A DNA stretch of 64,000 bases from an uncultured Bacteroidales bacterium (GTDB taxonomy: Bacteria > Bacteroidota > Bacteroidia > Bacteroidales > Paludibacteraceae), in NCBI GenBank assembly GCA_946406195.1, contig CAMJJT010000009.1:1-64000 (forward strand), given 5' to 3'. Shown here piece after piece: positions 57,746 to 64,000 of the stretch. A program made the position numbers and the translations under genes. The number at the start of each line of letters is the position of its first letter. The first letter of the stretch is position 1. A model generated the notes under the pieces. The model saw nothing but the letters and a program-made list of their open reading frames with translations. It was not told where the DNA came from and ran no database searches.

Positions 57746-58025
57746 TACAATGTCTATCAGCGAAGCGCTGGTCTCTTATCTGCGTGAAAGTGGCTTGGAG
57801 CAGTCTGTGCTGGATGTGCAGATTGAGCAAATATGGCCCAAAGTAATGGGAGAAACCGTTGCTAAATTGACACGCAGTATTGAGGTCAAAAACGGACAGC
57901 TGGTCGTGCATATCAACTCTGCCGCCCTCAAAGCCCAACTCTTTGAGAACCGCTTTGAACTTGTCCGTAAACTCAACGAAGCCGTCGGTGCTCCTGCTAT
58001 CAAAGACTGTCGTATCTTAGGTTAA
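57729..58025 (+). CDS. DUF721 family protein
   Basis: The 98-residue protein has the DUF721 core: helix LVSYLRESGLEQSVLDVQIEQIWPKVMG, then strands SIEVKNGQLVVHINSAALKAQLF and a helix ELVRKLNEAVG. Members are often encoded near recF or gyrB and may bind nucleic acid, but the role is unproven. A start at 57729 gives the usual family length; an ATG at 57750 is the alternative. It lies directly upstream of mutS2. Confidence 0.85.
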   Translation: MAQSVNTMSISEALVSYLRESGLEQSVLDVQIEQIWPKVMGETVAKLTRSIEVKNGQLVVHINSAALKAQLFENRFELVRKLNEAVGAPAIKDCRILG

Positions 58026-58035
58026 ATTATCAATT

Positions 58036-60297
58036 ATCAACTATCCTCCTTCCATAGAATCCAAAATTGACTTCACGGTCATCCGCGAAGAACTTCTTCG
58101 TTGCTGTGCCTCTCCTTTGGGGCGCGAGCGTGTAGAAGCCATGCAAATGGAGACCGATTATAACATCGTTTCCCGTTTGCTTATGCTTACCGACCAAATG
58201 CGTCTGGCGCAAGCAGACCCCATGCTTTCTTTCCCGCGCGGAGAAATAGCGGATATGCGCGAGGCCGTCTCTCGTATTCGTATCGAAGGTCTCTTCCTCG
58301 ATGAAGCCGAGTTGGATGACCTTCGTAAGACCCTTTCATATGCGGTCGAATTGGAGCACTTCTTCGTTTCCTTGGATGATCAGAAGTACGCGCTGCTGAA
58401 AGAAATGGGCACTATAGGCAACCTCGGAACCGTAGGTGCTTTGGTTCAGGAGATAGATCGAATCCTCGATCGCTATGGTCGTTTGGCGGACAGTGCTTCT
58501 CCTGAACTACACCGTATTCGTCGCGAACTGACGAACGCGCAAGGCAGTGTCAGTCGTACCCTCGCTTCTATCTTGCGACAGGCAAAAGCGGATGGCTTGG
58601 TCGATTCCGACGCTGCGCCTACTCTGCGCGAAGGACGACTCGTCATTCCTGTGCCGCCCGGTTATAAACGCAAGATAGGAGGTATCGTGCATGATGAGTC
58701 CGCAACAGGTAAAACCGTCTATATAGAACCCCAACAAGTGGTGGATGCCAATAATCATATCCGCGAATTGGAAGGAGCCGAACGCCGCGAACGGATCCGT
58801 ATTCTCCAAGCGATTACGGATAAGCTACGACCCAACACAGATCTGATTTTGACCTCCCAACGCATGTTGGCGGAGGTAGATTTTCTCTCAGCTAAAGTGT
58901 CATTGGCGAATACGCTCCATGCGATCCGCCCCGAACTGATCGACGCTCCCATGCTCGATTGGAGCGAGGCGCGCCATCCTGTCCTCTGGCTTCATTATGC
59001 GCCGCAGAACAAACCCGTCGTACCCCTTTCCATCCGCCTGCAGGCGGGAGAGAACCGCGTACTGGTTATCAGCGGACCTAACGCCGGTGGTAAATCCGTT
59101 TGCCTCAAAACGGTTGCTTTGCTCCAATATATGCTCCAATGCGGCTTACTCGTGCCCGTCAAAGAGCAGAGTAGGGCAGGGCTTTTCCACCAAATAATGA
59201 TTGATATAGGGGACGAGCAGTCCATCCGGGATGAACTCTCCACTTATTCATCCCATCTTCGGAACATGCGTGCTTTCCTCCGCGAGGCAGATACCAACAC
59301 CCTCTTCCTCATTGATGAGATGGGTACAGGAACAGAACCTCTCATCGGCGGAGCCTTGGCGGAGTCTGTTCTCCGCGATTTGGTCAGCAAAGGTTCCTTC
59401 GGTGTCGTTACAACCCACTATACCAACCTCAAACATTTTGCGGAACAGACACCCGAAGTGGTCAATGGAGCGATGCTCTATGACCGTGGAGCGATGAAAC
59501 CTCTCTTCCAACTCTCTATCGGACAAGCAGGGTCCTCTTTTGCCATCGAGATAGCGCGTCAGACAGGGCTCTCCGAAGACATCATCCGCTATGCTACTGA
59601 CCTCGTGGGAGAGGAGCATATAGACTACGATAAACAACTCCAGGATATTGCACGCGATAAACGGTACTGGGAGAATAAACGCCAATCAATCCGCCAGAAA
59701 GAGAAAGTGCTCGAAGAGCGTATTGCCCAGTACGAAGAGCAGATGAGCGGCATCAAAGCGAAGAAGAAGGAGATGCTGGATCAGGCACGCCAGGAAGCAG
59801 CGGATCTCCTGCAACGCTCCAACGCTACTATTGAACGCACTATCCGTGAAATCAAAGAAGCCAAGGCTGACAAAGAGCGTACCAAAGTAGCGCGCGCCAA
59901 AGTGGAAGCGCTCAAAGAAGAAGTGGGTGCCCCTAAGCGCCTCAAGGACTTCAAGGACCTCAAAGTCCTCAAGAACACCCTTCCTGCTGCGCCTTCTTCT
60001 ACCGTCTCCATCGTTCGCCAACGTACCCTTGCTTTCTCGCGCACCCTTGACCTTCGCGGGTATCGTGCGGACGAAGCCCTCGAAAAACTCATCGCCTATA
60101 TGGACGATGCACTCATGGTCGGAGCCGGAGAAGTAACCATCCTTCATGGTACCGGTACCGGAGCGCTCAAACAACTAACACGGGATTACCTCAATGACCT
60201 CAACCGCCAACGTCGTAAACGCGGCAAAGTGGCTCTCGACTTCGGTGACGGAGATGTGAACCACGGCGGAGCGGGACTAACTGTAGTACAATTATGA
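58036..60297 (+). CDS. mutS2: Endonuclease MutS2, apparently with a non-canonical start codon
   Basis: The protein has about 753 residues: MutS core, ABC-type ATPase with Walker A GPNAGGKS and LIDEMGTGTEP, a coiled coil (about 540-630), a linker and a C-terminal Smr nuclease domain (LDLRGYRADEALEKL, HGTGTGAL). It acts in recombination suppression or ribosome rescue. The first ATG/GTG/TTG in frame is TTG 58117, but the codons before it encode NYPPSIESKIDFTVIREEL, the normal N-terminus of the family. That implies initiation at ATC 58036 or ATT 58033. A short CTCAAGGAC tandem repeat (59941-59976) encodes RLKDFKDLKVLK in the linker before Smr. Confidence 0.9.
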   Translation: MNYPPSIESKIDFTVIREELLRCCASPLGRERVEAMQMETDYNIVSRLLMLTDQMRLAQADPMLSFPRGEIADMREAVSRIRIEGLFLDEAELDDLRKTLSYAVELEHFFVSLDDQKYALLKEMGTIGNLGTVGALVQEIDRILDRYGRLADSASPELHRIRRELTNAQGSVSRTLASILRQAKADGLVDSDAAPTLREGRLVIPVPPGYKRKIGGIVHDESATGKTVYIEPQQVVDANNHIRELEGAERRERIRILQAITDKLRPNTDLILTSQRMLAEVDFLSAKVSLANTLHAIRPELIDAPMLDWSEARHPVLWLHYAPQNKPVVPLSIRLQAGENRVLVISGPNAGGKSVCLKTVALLQYMLQCGLLVPVKEQSRAGLFHQIMIDIGDEQSIRDELSTYSSHLRNMRAFLREADTNTLFLIDEMGTGTEPLIGGALAESVLRDLVSKGSFGVVTTHYTNLKHFAEQTPEVVNGAMLYDRGAMKPLFQLSIGQAGSSFAIEIARQTGLSEDIIRYATDLVGEEHIDYDKQLQDIARDKRYWENKRQSIRQKEKVLEERIAQYEEQMSGIKAKKKEMLDQARQEAADLLQRSNATIERTIREIKEAKADKERTKVARAKVEALKEEVGAPKRLKDFKDLKVLKNTLPAAPSSTVSIVRQRTLAFSRTLDLRGYRADEALEKLIAYMDDALMVGAGEVTILHGTGTGALKQLTRDYLNDLNRQRRKRGKVALDFGDGDVNHGGAGLTVVQL
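59941..59976 (+). repeat. TCAAGGAC tandem repeat in the MutS2 linker
   Basis: Two exact TCAAGGAC units (59942-59949 and 59951-59958) are followed by two degenerate ones, TCAAAGTC and TCAAGAAC, about nine bases apart. They are read in frame as a Lys/Asp/Leu-rich linker between coiled coil and Smr domain. Confidence 0.75.
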
Positions 60298-60692
60298 CAA
60301 AGATGCAGCAATTCATCCGCTTTGCGATAGTAGGTGCTCTCGCAACAGCTATTCATTACGGACTCTATCTGCTTATCGTGTGGGCAAATGACATAGGGGA
60401 AGATGAGACCCTATATACCAATATTGCCTACTCAATCGGTTATGTGGTGTCTTGGTGTGTCAATTTCTACCTGTCCGCGCATTTTACCTTCAAGAGCCAA
60501 ACATCCCTCAAACGAGGTTTAGGTTTTGCCCTCTCTCATGGCGTTAATTATCTGCTGCATATCCTTTTCCTCAACCTGTTCTTATGGATGGGATTGTCGG
60601 AAACGATAGCGCCGATACCCGTCTTCTGTATCGTCATCCCGATCAATTTTGTACTTGTCAGATATGTATTCACATCAAAATATTTCCAATAA
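60294..60692 (+). CDS. GtrA-family membrane protein
   Basis: The 132-residue protein has four helices and the GtrA pattern (FIRFAIVGALATAIHYGLYLL, YSIGYVVSWCVNFYLSAHFTFKS). GtrA-like proteins are thought to flip polyprenyl-phosphate-linked sugars made by the partner GT2 enzyme. It overlaps mutS2 by four bases (ATGA), and the GT2 gene follows one base after its stop. Confidence 0.88.
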   Translation: MTKMQQFIRFAIVGALATAIHYGLYLLIVWANDIGEDETLYTNIAYSIGYVVSWCVNFYLSAHFTFKSQTSLKRGLGFALSHGVNYLLHILFLNLFLWMGLSETIAPIPVFCIVIPINFVLVRYVFTSKYFQ

Positions 60693-60693
60693 T

Positions 60694-61626
60694 ATGAAAC
60701 TTAATATCGTCGTTCCTTGTTATAACGAGGAAGCGGTTTTACATGAAACCACGAAGCAACTTTCCCAATTGGTGGATGATCTCATTGCCAAAGGTAAGAT
60801 TCAGTCTTGCGAAATCCTCTATGTCGACGATGGTAGCCATGATGCCACTTGGAAGCTCATCGAAGAACTCCAAAAGAGCAGTACATATGTGCATGGTCTG
60901 AAACTGGCGCATAATGTCGGTCACCAATTCGCTCTTTGGGCTGGTTTGGAATATGCCGCAGAGCGCGCTGACGCAATCATCTCTATTGACGCCGACCTTC
61001 AGGATGACATCGCTGTCATTGAGCAAATGATCGATGCCTATAAGGATGGCTGCGAAGTGGTGTATGGGGTACGTAAGGAAAGAAAAACAGACACGGTCTT
61101 TAAGCGCTGGACAGCCCTGGGGTTCTATAGCCTCATGCAGAAAATGGGCGTGAACATCGTCTATAACCATGCGGATTTTCGTCTCACCAGCCAACGGGCT
61201 ACCAAAGAATTGATGCGCTATCCCGAGCGGAATATGTTCATCCGGGGAATGGTCAGACTACTGGGCTTTAAGACGGCGGAAGTGTACTACGACCGCAAGG
61301 AGCGTTTTGCCGGAGAGAGTAAGTATCCGCTCACGAAGATGCTGAACTTCGCTGTGGATGGCATCACCTCGTTCTCTATCCAACCCCTCCGCATGATTAC
61401 TACGATCGGTTTTATTGTTACTATCCTCTCTTTCGTAGCAGCTGTCTATGCGCTCGTCTCGTACCTCTGTGGTTCTGTGGTAGCCGGTTGGACATCCATG
61501 CTCATCTCTATCTGGTTTATCGGGGGTGCAATCTTGCTCTCCCTCGGTATTATCGGAGAATACATCGGAAAGATATACAAAGAGGTGAAGCGCCGTCCGC
61601 GCTATCACATAGAAAAAACAATATAA
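60694..61626 (+). CDS. GT2 polyprenyl-phosphate glycosyltransferase (GtrB/DPM1-like)
   Basis: The 310-residue protein has a GT-A domain (MKLNIVVPCYNEEAVLHET, YVDDGSHDATW, SIDADLQDDIAVIEQM with the DxD-type motif, RKERKTD). Two C-terminal membrane helices follow, the first about residues 232-256 and the second about 265-290 in SMLISIWFIGGAILLSLGII. This is the layout of bactoprenol glucosyltransferases. The ATG at 60694 begins the conserved GT2 core; a longer upstream frame would overlap gtrA. With GtrA it should provide lipid-linked sugar for periplasmic GT-C enzymes such as the one at 51622. Confidence 0.9.
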   Translation: MKLNIVVPCYNEEAVLHETTKQLSQLVDDLIAKGKIQSCEILYVDDGSHDATWKLIEELQKSSTYVHGLKLAHNVGHQFALWAGLEYAAERADAIISIDADLQDDIAVIEQMIDAYKDGCEVVYGVRKERKTDTVFKRWTALGFYSLMQKMGVNIVYNHADFRLTSQRATKELMRYPERNMFIRGMVRLLGFKTAEVYYDRKERFAGESKYPLTKMLNFAVDGITSFSIQPLRMITTIGFIVTILSFVAAVYALVSYLCGSVVAGWTSMLISIWFIGGAILLSLGIIGEYIGKIYKEVKRRPRYHIEKTI

Positions 61627-61638
61627 TCTTTGATGATT

Positions 61639-62871
61639 TTATTCCAGCGTAACGATAGGCGCATCGTCCAGCGATGAGTCTATCGTTTCTTGTACCCTCT
61701 CCTTTAACTCCATCTGCTCGCGACTCACGCCCATCATAATCCCGAAATAGATAGAGGTGATGAGCACCGACGTTCCTCCTCGGCTGATCAACGGCAAAGG
61801 TTGACCCGTTACAGGGCCCAAACCCACAGCCACGAGCATGGAGATCAGCGCCTGACAGGTGATCATCAGCGCCAGACCCATCGTCATCAGCATAGCCGGC
61901 ATGTCCGAATAACGGCTTGACACATTGCAGGCTCTAAAAAGAATAGCCAGATAGATAAAAATCAGAAAAGCAGCGCCAAGGACTCCCGATTCCTCTACAA
62001 TAATCGCGAAGATATAATCCGCAAAAGCAAGAGGCAGATAATCCCGTTCCTTGCTATTCCCGGGCAAAACACCCAACGGAGATGCCCCACCTCGGGCGAT
62101 CGCTACCGAAGCATACACCTCTTGGATATTGTCATCCGTCAGCACATATTTCGAATGGTTGTCTTCTACAAAATGACGATCTATACGTGCCACCCACGTC
62201 GTCGCACGTTTGAAGGGACCATGCATCGCCCGACCCGGACGTACAAATCCGAACTCCACAATCGCATATCCCAACACCAGTGCCGTCACGGCGATGCCTA
62301 CTACAGACAGCGTGTATTTCCAAGGTATACGGGCGAGTATCCACAAGCAGAAAATAATCAACCCAATCAGCACTGCCGTCGAGAGGTTCGAAGCCATCAC
62401 AGGAAGCATCACAACACCCGCAATAATGAGCGTGCGGTAGAAATACTTTGGTTTGTCGGCTTCGTTTTTGATGCGGGCTAATTGGTCGGCAACCACAATG
62501 ATAAGACTTAATTTCGCTAACTCCGAGGGTTGGAAAGTGATGCCGGCGATACGTACCCATCGGGCAGCACCGTTGATGGTCACTACTAACGGATTGCCCG
62601 GAATCATGGTCGAATAGACCAGCAGCGTACTGATCCCCAACAGAACGTACCCCCCGAACCGCACCCAGTACGACGGGATGTATTGGATTCCGAAGGCGGC
62701 GATGATGCCTAACACGATGAAGAACATCTGCGAGCCAATAGGCCCCAACACCGACCCGCGTTGGTACACCAAGGTCGAGGACGCTGAGAACAAAGCGATG
62801 ATCGCTACTACAATCAGCATCCCGAAAAGTCCCCAGAAAGTCTTGTCAATATGGTCTAATTTGAAATTCAA
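61639..62871 (-). CDS. ftsW: FtsW-type SEDS lipid II polymerase of the divisome
   Basis: The 410-residue SEDS protein has about ten helices, with GAARWVRIAGITFQPSELAKL, the large periplasmic loop with YASVAIARGG...LGNSKERDYLPLAFADYIFAIIVEE, and GQPLPLISRGGTSVL. It polymerises septal peptidoglycan glycan strands with its cognate PBP. The first codons (MNFKL) derive from the AT-rich repeat that fills the murD-ftsW spacer. It follows murD, as in the dcw cluster. Confidence 0.94.
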   Translation of the reverse strand: MNFKLDHIDKTFWGLFGMLIVVAIIALFSASSTLVYQRGSVLGPIGSQMFFIVLGIIAAFGIQYIPSYWVRFGGYVLLGISTLLVYSTMIPGNPLVVTINGAARWVRIAGITFQPSELAKLSLIIVVADQLARIKNEADKPKYFYRTLIIAGVVMLPVMASNLSTAVLIGLIIFCLWILARIPWKYTLSVVGIAVTALVLGYAIVEFGFVRPGRAMHGPFKRATTWVARIDRHFVEDNHSKYVLTDDNIQEVYASVAIARGGASPLGVLPGNSKERDYLPLAFADYIFAIIVEESGVLGAAFLIFIYLAILFRACNVSSRYSDMPAMLMTMGLALMITCQALISMLVAVGLGPVTGQPLPLISRGGTSVLITSIYFGIMMGVSREQMELKERVQETIDSSLDDAPIVTLE

Positions 62872-62915
62872 AATCCTAAATTTTTAATTTTTAATTCTTA
62901 ATTTTTAATTTCTCA
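62861..62915. repeat. AT-rich AATTTTTAATTCTTAATT spacer repeat between murD and ftsW
   Basis: Degenerate 10-11 bp units of the type AATTTTTAATT and AATTCTTAATT fill the spacer. They extend into the first codons of ftsW and include the murD stop codon. The 18-mer TTAATTTTTAATTTCTCA at 62898-62915 recurs inside murD at 63091-63108. Confidence 0.85.
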
Positions 62916-64000
62916 CAGTGCTTTTACCGCTTTCATGAACTGCTCTCCTCTATCTTCGTAACTCTTGAAGAGATCGAAGCTCGCGCAGCAGGGACTCAGC
63001 AAAACGGTGTCCCCCTCATGCGCCGCGTTATATGCCGCCATGACCGCATCATGCAGATTATCGGTGTCAAAGATTTTTAATTCTTCATTTTTAATTTTTA
63101 ATTTCTCAAAGTGCTCTCTCAGCTTCTCATTATGCAATCCCATGAACACTAACGTGTGACATTTCTCTTTCACCAACTCATCTATCTCGCTGTAGTCGTT
63201 ACCCTTATCCTTGCCGCCTAAGATCAGCACGGTCGGTGTCGTCATGGACTCCAAGGCGTACCAACAACTGTTCACATTCGTCGCCTTGCTGTCATTGATC
63301 CATCGCACGCCTCGCACGGTCGCTACATATTGCAAACGGTGCTCCACCCCTTGGAAGGTCTTCAAACTCTCACGGATCACCTCTTTCTTGATGCCCACTA
63401 CCTTCGCTGCTATTGTGGCAGCCATCGAGTTCAGCACGTTATGCCGCCCTTTAAGCGCCAATTCCTCCTCGCCTAACGGCAGCGGATTCGGCATCGTAAA
63501 TCCATAAGGCAGAAGGGTTGCACCCAACTGTATTTTCTTCATCTCGCGGTCAATAACCGGATCTTCCGCCCAATATATAAAACTATCCTCTTTGGTCTGA
63601 TTGCGCGTGATACGGAACTTCGCGTCAATATAGTTCTGGAACTTATAATCGTATCTATCCAAATGATCCGGCGTGATATTCAGCAAGATCGCTACGTCCG
63701 CCTTGAAATCGTACATGTTGTCCAACTGGAATGAACTCAACTCAATCACGTAGTAATCATGATCCTCATGCGCCACCTGCAATGCCAGCGAGTTACCGAT
63801 GTTTCCCGCCAGACCGACGTTCAGCCCTGCATTGCGCAGGATATAGTAGATAAGCGATGTAGTGGTCGTCTTTCCGTTCGAACCGGTGATACAGATCATC
63901 TTCGCGTTCGTGTAACGCGCTGCAAACTCAATCTCCGAGATGATTGGAGTTCCTTGTGCCTGCAATTTCTGAATCAGCGGAGCGGTCAACGGAATACCCG
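62913..64000 (-). CDS. murD: UDP-N-acetylmuramoylalanine-D-glutamate ligase, 5' end outside the window
   Basis: ATP-dependent ligase adding D-Glu to UDP-MurNAc-L-Ala in the cytoplasmic stage of peptidoglycan synthesis. About 362 C-terminal residues are present. The frame stays open to the window edge (GIPL precedes the first TTG), so roughly 80 residues are missing. Seen are the P-loop ITGSNGKTTTT, ELSSFQLDNM, NITPDHLDRYDY, HNVLNSMAA, NDSKATN and LILGGKDKGNDY. Residues encoded by 63072-63108 (EKLKIKNEELKIF) come from the same repeat as the downstream spacer, inserted in frame in the C-terminal domain. Confidence 0.96.
   Translation of the reverse strand, partial: GIPLTAPLIQKLQAQGTPIISEIEFAARYTNAKMICITGSNGKTTTTSLIYYILRNAGLNVGLAGNIGNSLALQVAHEDHDYYVIELSSFQLDNMYDFKADVAILLNITPDHLDRYDYKFQNYIDAKFRITRNQTKEDSFIYWAEDPVIDREMKKIQLGATLLPYGFTMPNPLPLGEEELALKGRHNVLNSMAATIAAKVVGIKKEVIRESLKTFQGVEHRLQYVATVRGVRWINDSKATNVNSCWYALESMTTPTVLILGGKDKGNDYSEIDELVKEKCHTLVFMGLHNEKLREHFEKLKIKNEELKIFDTDNLHDAVMAAYNAAHEGDTVLLSPCCASFDLFKSYEDRGEQFMKAVKAL
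63072..63108. repeat. Copy of the spacer repeat inside murD
   Basis: TTTTTAATTCTTCATTTTTAA and the exact 18-mer TTAATTTTTAATTTCTCA are read in frame on the minus strand as EKLKIKNEELKI. Homologues have a short variable loop at this place. Confidence 0.8.

Noticed and set aside
57960..58120. Frameshift joining DUF721 and mutS2
   Set aside because: DUF721 ends at its normal C-terminus and the mutS2 frame has an upstream stop at 58018. A non-canonical start explains the data without a frameshift.
1..64000. tRNA or rRNA genes, insertion sequences, prophage
   Set aside because: No cloverleaf, rRNA segment, transposase, integrase or flanking terminal repeats were recognised. The gene-free stretches are accounted for by promoters, terminators and short repeats.

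Overview
This 64 kb window looks like chromosomal DNA of a Gram-negative member of the Bacteroidota, most likely order Bacteroidales. The evidence is the stereotyped Bacteroidota-type promoters (TTTG, 20 bp, TANNTTTG), the complete Bat aerotolerance-type operon, DUF4293, DUF5686 and PCMD families, a Kdo activation gene (outer membrane LPS) and a division-gene order of murD followed by ftsW. Coding density is high, no rRNA, tRNA, IS element, prophage or CRISPR was found, and the first (fumarase) and last (murD) genes are cut by the window edges.

Layout. 1-7316 (+): end of a class I fumarase, a catalytically degenerate M23 protein, dxr, rseP, a hexapeptide N-acetyltransferase, DUF4293, MscS and rlmN. 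7340-8798: a membrane-anchored LytTR regulator divergent from an SGNH-like pseudoenzyme, separated by a region dense in GTGACGAAAA half-sites. 8816-15533 (-): mfd, kdsB, deoD and yidC as one operon read from the mfd promoter. 15647-18503 (-): a DASS-type anion/sodium symporter and an outer membrane barrel with an EF-hand loop. 18814-24484 (+): rimP, nusA, infB and a lipoprotein, with structured leaders before rimP and infB. 24423-32721 (-): moxR, DUF58, a BatX-like gene, batA, batB, batC, batD and batE. 32722-33303: a gene-free stretch with three tandem repeats of 33, 22 and 11 bp. 33411-34616: an AT-rich lipoprotein gene whose product looks like a circularly permuted von Willebrand A domain. 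34878-44561: one 9.7 kb gene for a 3227-residue surface protein of about 28-30 cadherin-like repeats and two PCMD-type domains. 44650-47941 (+): glycosyltransferase, small membrane transporter and LtaS-like enzyme. 47945-54546 (-): lipoprotein, DAHP synthase/chorismate mutase, membrane glycosyltransferase, DUF5686 and a small barrel. 54622-56589 (-): a second LtaS-like enzyme. 56732-61626 (+): a glucosaminidase with LysM, DUF721, mutS2, GtrA and a polyprenyl-phosphate type GT2. 61639-64000 (-): ftsW and murD.

Most of the genes serve the cell envelope: isoprenoid precursors (dxr), membrane proteolysis (rseP), insertion of membrane proteins (yidC), LPS (kdsB), peptidoglycan (murD, ftsW, glucosaminidase), surface glycans or phosphopolymers (two LtaS-like proteins and four sugar or acetyl transferases) and a giant adhesin-like protein. 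Two themes stand out. First, ten promoters share nearly the same sequence, including the A/T tract in the spacer, and they decide several start codons. Second, short spacer-type repeats also sit in frame inside conserved genes (mfd, batD, batE, the DUF58 gene, DAHP synthase, mutS2, murD). One of them encodes the same TPPQPSxQGRG peptide in two unrelated genes, which recalls the Rickettsia palindromic elements.
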